DNA from: Klebsiella pneumoniae
Lineage (GTDB): Bacteria > Pseudomonadota > Gammaproteobacteria > Eutrophobiales > Eutrophobiaceae
DNA: 64,000 nucleotides
Direction of reading: 5' to 3'
NCBI GenBank assembly: GCA_945878555.1
Contig: CAMDWI010000018.1
Span: 26,357-90,356 of the forward strand
This document shows, piece by piece, positions 27,542 to 33,279 of the stretch. A program made the position numbers and the translations under genes. Position 1 is the first letter of the stretch. Each line of letters starts with the position of its first letter. The notes beneath the pieces were generated by a model. That model was not told the origin of the DNA, made no database searches, and saw nothing but the letters and a program-made list of their open reading frames with translations.

Positions 27542-28172
27542 GGGGGCGTATTGGCTTCGACGTGGGTCGCGAAACCTGAGAGGCATGCCGAGGGGTAGAG
27601 TACCTCGTAAATCCAACTACAAAAACCATAGTTGCCAACGACGACAACTACGCACTCGCCGCTTAATACCCGGTAGGGTGCCGTCAGCCTGATGTGTGCT
27701 TGTGAACTCAGATCCTGGCGTCGACTTCACAAGATCGCGATGAAGCCTGTCTGGAGTGGATTCGCTAAAACCTGACAGACTCGTTACCGGTTTTCCCTGC
27801 CTTTCGGGTAGCCGGTAATTAAATTAATAGAAAGGATACGCATGTAGAATCGAGGGCAGAGGGCTTGCGGACGCGGGTTCGATTAACATATGGTCGCCTT
27901 TATCCGTAAGGGTAAAGTGAAAACGGGGCTCACATCGGTAAACCCTAAAGTCATGGGACTAAGGCAATACCGAGGGGTAAGTAGAAGGCTAACTTCAGAC
28001 TTGCCCTGTAGAGACTCATAGACCTGCTGACCTGGCAACAGGCGAGCAGGCACTAGGATTCACCGGAATTTATTACAGGTGAATAACACGCCCCGCATCC
28101 TGTCTGACAGGATGAAGGTATAGTCCAGCCCGGTTCGAAAGAACTGGAACAGCTGTCCCGCCGCCTCCACCA
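27542..28172 (+). ncRNA. ssrA: tmRNA, interrupted by a group I intron
   Basis: The 5' end GGGGGCG (27542-27548) pairs with CGCCTCC before the encoded ACCA at 28169-28172, giving a 7-bp acceptor stem as in E. coli tmRNA. The conserved CATGCCGAGGGG block follows. The tag frame runs from the GCC resume codon at 27634 to TAA at 27664 and reads ANDDNYALAA (E. coli: ANDENYALAA). The T-arm is split: GCGGG TTCGAT ends the 5' exon at 27883, and T CCCGC resumes at 28156, with 272 bases of group I intron between. Joined, the T-loop is a canonical TTCGATT. Mature length would be 359 nt, close to the E. coli 363. Its partner SmpB is encoded upstream. Confidence 0.95.
27884..28155 (+). other. Group I self-splicing intron in the tmRNA T-loop (IA-like, no ORF)
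   Basis: Helices traced by eye. P1: exon CGAT 27880-27883 with guide GTCG 27893-27896, including the required U.G at the splice site. P3: 27924-27929/28090-28095. P4: 27936-27940/27968-27972. P6: 27974-27981/28000-28007, with P6a 27984-27987/27993-27996. P7: GACT-c-ATA 28013-28020 with TATAGTC 28119-28125, carrying the usual bulge. Two extra hairpins, 28023-28050 (GCAA loop) and 28059-28083, fit P7.1/P7.2 of subgroup IA. P8: 28096-28103/28107-28114. P9: 28130-28136/28141-28147 with a GAAA loop. The last base is G (28155). It encodes no homing endonuclease. Confidence 0.9.
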
Positions 28173-28205
28173 ATAAGGGCCACCAGACTATCCGGTCTGG
28201 TGGCC
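28156..28205 (+). repeat. tmRNA 3' tail plus hairpin, copy A (att-like direct repeat)
   Basis: The tmRNA 3' exon (28156-28172) and the following inverted repeat GGCCACCAGAC/GTCTGGTGGCC (28178-28188 and 28195-28205, 6-base loop) are repeated with a few changes at 29353-29401. tmRNA 3' ends are common integrase target sites. The hairpin may also serve as the ssrA terminator, though no T-run follows. Confidence 0.75.
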
Positions 28206-28284
28206 AGATCTGAAACGTACTTAATTTACAGCACCCATTCAAATGTTAATGGACGATTACCGATGGCATCGACATGTCTTCTTA

Positions 28285-28317
28285 ATATGTCGAAAATCCT
28301 TGTTTAAATCGACATAT
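28285..28317. repeat. Inverted repeat ATATGTCGA/TCGACATAT
   Basis: Perfect 9-base arms at 28285-28293 and 28309-28317 separated by 15 bases, with a further partial copy TCGACATGT at 28269-28277. It lies about 165 bases upstream of the DsrE gene and could be an operator or an element end; no known regulator is recognised. Confidence 0.5.
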
Positions 28318-28479
28318 GCCTGCATCACCCAGATATACACCGTGTAATGATATAATTTCGTTGCCGCCACAGGCTGACATCGAAGCACGGGTTATATATG
28401 ACTTCAAGATAGCCAGGGCCGGGATATAAGAGAACAGATACTTAACGCTGTAATTATTGATTGATATTCTGGAGGTAGC

Positions 28480-28833
28480 TTGAAAATTCTATTCATTCTG
28501 AATGATGCCCCGTACGGATCAGAAAAAACCTACAATGCACTTCGCATGGCAATGGCACTACAGAAAGAACATCCGGAGACCAAGGTTAATATCTTTTTAA
28601 TGGCAGATGCCGTCACTGCCGCACTTGCCAACCAGAAAACACCGGATGGTTATTACAATACTGAACGGATGCTGAAGGCCGTTATCCATAAAGGCGGAGA
28701 AATCCAGCTTTGCGGAACCTGCTGTGATGCAAGAGGAATCAAATCACTCCCTCTGATCGAGGGTGTCAATGTCGGAACCATGAGTATACTGGCGCAATGG
28801 ACGGTAGATGCTGATAAAACGCTGGTATTTTAG
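28480..28833 (+). CDS. DsrE/YchN-family sulfur-relay-like protein
   Basis: A 117-residue DsrE-fold protein starting MKILFILNDAPYGSEKTYNALR, with a cysteine cluster Cys78, Cys81, Cys82 (CGTCCDARG) at the position of the persulfide-carrying cysteine of DsrE-type proteins. It may carry sulfane sulfur or act in thiol stress. The start is TTG, supported by GGAGGT five bases upstream. It lies in the AT-rich islet after the tmRNA and is followed 14 bases later by a hypothetical gene. No dsr genes are nearby, so a role in sulfite reduction is not implied. Confidence 0.8.
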   Translation: MKILFILNDAPYGSEKTYNALRMAMALQKEHPETKVNIFLMADAVTAALANQKTPDGYYNTERMLKAVIHKGGEIQLCGTCCDARGIKSLPLIEGVNVGTMSILAQWTVDADKTLVF

Positions 28834-28847
28834 GAATTATTACCCTG

Positions 28848-29168
28848 ATGAATAATCATGAGAAACAATTAGCCGATTTGATTTACCAGTGGGCCAATCA
28901 TGAAGATAAAGTACGACGGGTATGGGCCAGAACAACACGCACTGAATCTGTCAGCCATACCGATATAGCTGTTGAAATTGAACCGGTCAATGACAGTGAA
29001 GAAGAGCTTTTACTCTGGATGTCAAAGTTTGGCGACTGGCAGGCAGAGTTACAAAAACAAATTTCCGGGACAGTCCAACTGGAATGGATAGACCCGTATG
29101 CAAGCACTGGCGACGTTCATTGTCCTGATACAGGATATATACTCTTGTTTGAACGCAATCAGCAATAA
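28848..29168 (+). CDS. Hypothetical protein (possible degenerate minimal nucleotidyltransferase)
   Basis: A 106-residue acidic protein, not firmly recognised. The segment RVWARTTRTESVSHTDIAVEIEP resembles the GSxARG-x-SDxD active-site region of MNT-type nucleotidyltransferases, and LEWIDPYAS recalls their C-terminal strand. However, the glycine-serine motif and one catalytic aspartate are absent, so activity is doubtful. It probably shares a transcript with the DsrE gene. Confidence 0.45.
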   Translation: MNNHEKQLADLIYQWANHEDKVRRVWARTTRTESVSHTDIAVEIEPVNDSEEELLLWMSKFGDWQAELQKQISGTVQLEWIDPYASTGDVHCPDTGYILLFERNQQ

Positions 29169-29346
29169 AACCTGTGGTGGATATGGGTTCATTCCAGATA
29201 AACATTTCACGCTACATACGGGCTTTATAGCCTCAAAGGCGTCATACCAGGATCAGCATGACTTCAGGATTTAGTAGTACACTTAGTAGTATCAATGATA
29301 CTTGAACTAACTTTTATATAATATATTCAAATAGTTATATCGACCA

Positions 29347-29401
29347 TTCAACTCCCGCCGCCCCACCAATATAGGCCACCAGACTATCAGGTCTGGTGGT
29401 C
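29347..29401 (+). repeat. Intron-less tmRNA 3' tail fragment plus hairpin, copy B
   Basis: 29347-29368 reads as an uninterrupted tmRNA 3' end: T-loop TTCAACT, then CCCGCCGCCCCACCA. It is followed by the same hairpin as copy A (arms 29376-29384 and 29391-29399). No tmRNA 5' part or tag frame is nearby. The T-loop differs from the intact gene at two bases (TTCGATT there). Confidence 0.75.
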
Positions 29402-29536
29402 ACATTTGTTTTAACGCCAGTCTCAGGGAGAGCAATATGGCAACATACACAGGGTTATTATCATTACAGTTTTTTTTAGTATCTCTCCATATGTTGACGG
29501 CTAAGAACTTTAGCATGAGCCCATTTAGATATAATT

Positions 29537-29655
29537 ATCCTCACAAACGTAAGGATTTTTCAAAACCAGACCAGTTGACCAGATAATCCTTACAGTCAAA
29601 AGGATTTCTTGCAAAACACCCTGTCTGAGTCCAGAATCCTCATAATCGTGAGGTT
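29537..29655. promoter_or_regulatory. Three HipB-type operators upstream of hipB
   Basis: Three 5-10-5 inverted repeats, ATCCT-N10-AGGAT at 29537-29556 and 29586-29605 and ATCCT-N10-AGGTT at 29636-29655, are 49 and 50 bases apart. They resemble E. coli hip operators (TATCC-N8-GGATA) with a longer spacer. The last overlaps the hipB ribosome-binding region. Regular spacing suggests cooperative looping by HipB. Nothing else is evident in the gene-free stretch 29402-29536. Confidence 0.75.
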
Positions 29656-29660
29656 TTAAT

Positions 29661-29927
29661 ATGAAGATACCCATCGACAATGCAGCAACCATCGGCGAGG
29701 TGGTCCGCGCCAGCCGCAAGGCCCAGAAGATCCGACAGGACGATGCTGCAGGTAGCATCGGTGTCAGCGAGAACTTTCTTGGCAAGATCGAGCGCGGTAG
29801 TGGTTCCGTGCAATGGGGAAAACTGTTTCAGGTGCTCGAAGGTCTGGGTATCCGGGTCGAGGTGGATGTTCCCGATAGCGTCGCCGTCTGGTTGAATGAC
29901 CCTGCAAACAACCGGGACAAAACATGA
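29661..29927 (+). CDS. hipB: HipB-like XRE-family antitoxin
   Basis: An 88-residue helix-turn-helix protein. The segment RKAQKIRQDDAAGSIGVSEN (about 18-37) is the XRE fold, followed by a C-terminal beta strand (RVEVDVPDS). It would bind the three operators upstream and neutralise HipA. Its stop overlaps the hipA start by ATGA, so the two are coupled. Confidence 0.88.
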   Translation: MKIPIDNAATIGEVVRASRKAQKIRQDDAAGSIGVSENFLGKIERGSGSVQWGKLFQVLEGLGIRVEVDVPDSVAVWLNDPANNRDKT

Positions 29928-31237
29928 ACAGTCGATCCTTGCATGCCTCCATCAATCAGACGGAGGTCGGTACCTTGCAGGAGGTGGGCGGCCTCTGGAG
30001 TTTTCAATACGCTGACGCCTGGCTGAACGGTCCGCAGTGCTTTGCGCTGAGTCCTCATATCCCACTGACAACAGAGCCCTTGCTGGACGGCGCCAGCCAG
30101 CGTCCTGTGCAATGGTATTTCGATAACTCGCTGCCGGAAGAAGGGCAACGGGTTTTGCTGGCCAAAGATGCCAGGCTTGATACGGCAGATGCGTTTGGCT
30201 TGCTGGCGTATTACGGCGCAGAATCGGCAGGGTCGTTGACCTTGCTACCACCCGATGCGGGATCACAAGCAAACGAACCATTACGCCCCTTGCCGGATGA
30301 TGTCTTGCAGGCACGTATCCGTCAGCTGCCCAAGGCTCCTCTGACGCAGGCGGCGATCAAACGCATGTCACTTGCAGGTGCACAGCACAAGCTGGCCGTA
30401 GTCCTGCAAGATGGTTCACTGTTTGAACCTGCGGGTGCCACTCCCTCAACCCATATCCTGAAGCCTGATCACCCCGATGCGGACTACCGCCATTCTGTGA
30501 TCAATGAATGGTTCGTGATGCGCCTGGCCAGGCGTCTGGGTCTCGACGTTCCGGATGTCCATCGCCGCTATGTGCCTTCACCTGTCTATCTGATTGACCG
30601 CTTCGACCGGGTTAATGGTCCTCGGGGCTGGCAACGCAGGCATGTAATCGATGCCTGCCAGCTGCTGGGTCTGGATCGCAATTTCAAATACACTCAGGGT
30701 AGTGTTGAAAGTCTGGCTGCACTCGCGAATGCCTGCCGCAGTCCGGCAGTAGCACGCTCCCGGCTCTTTGGGTGGCTGATCTTCAATGTACTCATAGGCA
30801 ATAGCGATGCACACCTGAAAAATCTGAGCTTCACGGTCTCACATGAAGGCATCCAGTTGGCGCCGTTCTATGACCTGCTCAGTGTAGCCAGCTATGACAC
30901 GCCTACCTTTGATAAAAAGGGCTGGCCCGCACAAACGCAGCTGGCCTGGCCGATACTGGGTGTGCGCAATTTCGCGGACATCAACCGTGGATTGCTGATA
31001 GAGGCCGGCGCTGGGTTGAATCTGGCAAAAGGAACGGCGGAACGTCTGCTGGACAAGCTGCGCAGTCGAGTTGCACAGGAAGCAGCATTACTTTACGCCG
31101 AGGTTGAATCTGAAAATGCGCGCATCACAACTGCGCGACCGGAACTTTCGATTACCATGGCTGGAGAGTCACGTTGCCTCAGGTCTATTTTATATACCAT
31201 CATCAACGACATGATGAAGCGGGTGGACAAGCAATGA
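29924..31237 (+). CDS. hipA: HipA-family serine/threonine kinase toxin
   Basis: A 437-residue HipA kinase. An N-terminal HipA_N domain is followed by the Gly-rich loop SLAGAQHK, whose Ser149 matches the autophosphorylated Ser150 of E. coli HipA. The catalytic GNSDAHLKN motif carries Asp295, and APFYDLLS holds the metal-binding DLL. E. coli HipA phosphorylates glutamyl-tRNA synthetase and causes persistence; the target here is unknown. Key residues are intact, so it should be active. It overlaps arsA by ATGA, which is unusual. Confidence 0.9.
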   Translation: MNSRSLHASINQTEVGTLQEVGGLWSFQYADAWLNGPQCFALSPHIPLTTEPLLDGASQRPVQWYFDNSLPEEGQRVLLAKDARLDTADAFGLLAYYGAESAGSLTLLPPDAGSQANEPLRPLPDDVLQARIRQLPKAPLTQAAIKRMSLAGAQHKLAVVLQDGSLFEPAGATPSTHILKPDHPDADYRHSVINEWFVMRLARRLGLDVPDVHRRYVPSPVYLIDRFDRVNGPRGWQRRHVIDACQLLGLDRNFKYTQGSVESLAALANACRSPAVARSRLFGWLIFNVLIGNSDAHLKNLSFTVSHEGIQLAPFYDLLSVASYDTPTFDKKGWPAQTQLAWPILGVRNFADINRGLLIEAGAGLNLAKGTAERLLDKLRSRVAQEAALLYAEVESENARITTARPELSITMAGESRCLRSILYTIINDMMKRVDKQ

Positions 31238-33027
31238 ACTTTCTAAATCACCCACCGCGTTTCTTTTTCTTTACCGGCAAGGGCGGCGTGGGCAAGACCT
31301 CGATAGCCTGTGCCACGGCCGTCAAGCTGGCCGATGCTGGCAAGCGCGTGCTGCTCGTCAGCACAGACCCGGCCTCCAATGTCGGGCAGGTATTCGGTAT
31401 CAGTATTGGCAATAGCATCACCGCCGTCACTGCCGTGCCGAATCTGTTTGCACTGGAGATCGACCCTGCGGCGGCGGCGCAAACCTACCGGGACCGGATT
31501 GTCGGTCCTGTGCGCGGCTTGTTGCCGGATAACGTCATCAAAGGCATCGAGGAACAGCTTTCCGGGGCCTGCACCACCGAGATTGCGGCGTTCGATGAGT
31601 TCACCGCATTGCTGATCGACTCTGCATTGACAACCGACTACGCTCACATCCTGTTTGACACCGCGCCCACAGGCCACACCATACGCCTGCTCCAGTTACC
31701 GGGTGCGTGGAGTGGCTTCCTGGAAGCCGGCAAAGGGGATGCCTCCTGCCTGGGACCACTGGCGGGTCTGGAAAAACAGCGCGAGCAATACAAGGCCGCC
31801 GTGGACGCTCTGGCCGATGCGAAACGTACCCGGTTGGTGCTGGTCGCACGCGCACAAGCCTCTACCCTGCGCGAAGTGGCACGCACCCATGAGGAACTCG
31901 CGGATATCGGTCTGCGCCAGCAATACCTTGTGATCAACGGCGTATTGCCCGAGAGCGCCGCCAACGGTGATGCGCTGGCAAGCGCCGTGTATTCCCGTGA
32001 GCAGGCCGCTATTACTGCGGTTCCCGATGCGCTGAAAACACTACCCCTTGATCAGATCGGACTGAAGTCATTCAATCTGGTTGGACTGGAGGCACTACAC
32101 CATTTGCTCGATAGTACGGAAGCGTTGGTGGAAAACACAACAACGTCCACAGCCGAGCCGTTGTCGGCACCCACACTGGCCACGCTGGTGAATGAGATCG
32201 CCGCCGATGGTCATGGTCTGGTAATGGTGATGGGCAAAGGTGGCGTCGGCAAAACCACAATGGCGGCAGCGGTCGCTGTGGAACTCGCCCAACGCGGCCT
32301 GCCAGTCCACCTGACCACCTCTGATCCGGCGGCACACCTGACAGAAACGCTTGGCGAAACACTCGACAACCTGAGCATGAGTCGCATCGACCCGCACACT
32401 GAGACCGAACGCTACCGTCAGCAAGTCCTCAAAACCAAAGGCGCCAAACTTGATGCCGAGGGGCGCGCCTTGCTGGAGGAAGACCTACGCTCACCCTGTA
32501 CCGAGGAAATAGCCGTCTTCCAGGCCTTCTCACGTATCATTCGCGAGGCAGGCCGAAAATTCGTCGTGATGGACACGGCACCCACCGGGCACACCTTGCT
32601 ACTGCTGGACGCCACAGGCGCCTACCACCGGGACATCCAGCGTCAGATGGGTGACAAAGGTCTGCACTTCACCACCCCGATGATGCAACTCCAGGACCCG
32701 AAACAAACCAAGGTGTTGTTGGTCACGCTGGCGGAGACCACACCGGTGCTGGAAGCAGTGAATCTGCAGGACGACCTGCGCCGCGCCGGTATCGAACCCT
32801 GGGCCTGGATCATCAATAACAGTCTCGCCGCCGCTAGCACTGGCTCGCCCCTGTTAAAGCAGCGTGCCGAGAACGAGCGCAAAGAGATTTCGGCTGTCGC
32901 GAACAAGCATGCCAGGCGCTATGCCTTGGTGCCGCTGCTAGCTGAAGAGCCGGTGGGGCAGAAAAACCTTCTTGAGCTATCAAGTAAATCCGGAGGCCTC
33001 AACGTGAAAGGTGAAAGCCATGTTTAA
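31234..33027 (+). CDS. arsA: Arsenical pump-driving ATPase ArsA (two-domain)
   Basis: A 597-residue tandem ATPase with P-loops GKGGVGKT at residues 15-22 and 334-341 and two DTAPTGHT switch motifs. The metalloid-binding cysteines fall exactly at 113, 172 and 422, the positions of Cys113, Cys172 and Cys422 in E. coli R773 ArsA, so As(III)/Sb(III) activation is likely. ArsA normally drives ArsB, with ArsD and ArsR nearby; none is in this window. The ATG at 31234 overlaps the hipA stop; the frame is open to 31174 but with no reason to start there. Confidence 0.92.
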   Translation: MNFLNHPPRFFFFTGKGGVGKTSIACATAVKLADAGKRVLLVSTDPASNVGQVFGISIGNSITAVTAVPNLFALEIDPAAAAQTYRDRIVGPVRGLLPDNVIKGIEEQLSGACTTEIAAFDEFTALLIDSALTTDYAHILFDTAPTGHTIRLLQLPGAWSGFLEAGKGDASCLGPLAGLEKQREQYKAAVDALADAKRTRLVLVARAQASTLREVARTHEELADIGLRQQYLVINGVLPESAANGDALASAVYSREQAAITAVPDALKTLPLDQIGLKSFNLVGLEALHHLLDSTEALVENTTTSTAEPLSAPTLATLVNEIAADGHGLVMVMGKGGVGKTTMAAAVAVELAQRGLPVHLTTSDPAAHLTETLGETLDNLSMSRIDPHTETERYRQQVLKTKGAKLDAEGRALLEEDLRSPCTEEIAVFQAFSRIIREAGRKFVVMDTAPTGHTLLLLDATGAYHRDIQRQMGDKGLHFTTPMMQLQDPKQTKVLLVTLAETTPVLEAVNLQDDLRRAGIEPWAWIINNSLAAASTGSPLLKQRAENERKEISAVANKHARRYALVPLLAEEPVGQKNLLELSSKSGGLNVKGESHV

Positions 33028-33279
33028 GACCGAACAGGTAGCCCCCGAAAAGTCAAACTTCAGCCTATGCCAGGTATGCAATCAGCATGAAGGCAGGTGG
33101 TTTTGATTCGACTGCTGGTAATTCCCGGATTGTTTTTTGAGTAACTCCATGCGTGCGGTGGCAGGCGACGCGAACCGGCGAAATGATCAGCATACCCTGA
33201 TTTTTCAATGCTTTTACTGGCAAGCGTCATGATTATCTGTAAATATCATAGACTGGTACGCCTGAAACCGGCATCACCC

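Larger units (their letters stand above)
28206..29346. mobile_element. Candidate remnant islet between two tmRNA-tail repeats
   Basis: About 1.1 kb lies between the two copies of the tmRNA tail. It is AT-richer by eye than its surroundings and holds a DsrE-type gene, a 106-residue hypothetical gene and a 9-base inverted repeat. No integrase or transposase is visible. Bases 28206-28479 carry no gene. The mobile origin is inferred from the repeats alone. Confidence 0.4.

Noticed and set aside
28060..28242. 60-codon minus-strand frame over the intron end
   Set aside because: It lies across the intron and tmRNA tail, which are fully explained as RNA; no endonuclease motif.
33020..33106. 28-codon frame overlapping the arsA stop, with a CxxC
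   Set aside because: Too short, overlaps arsA only by chance, no partner or conservation visible; at best a remnant of a lost downstream ars gene.
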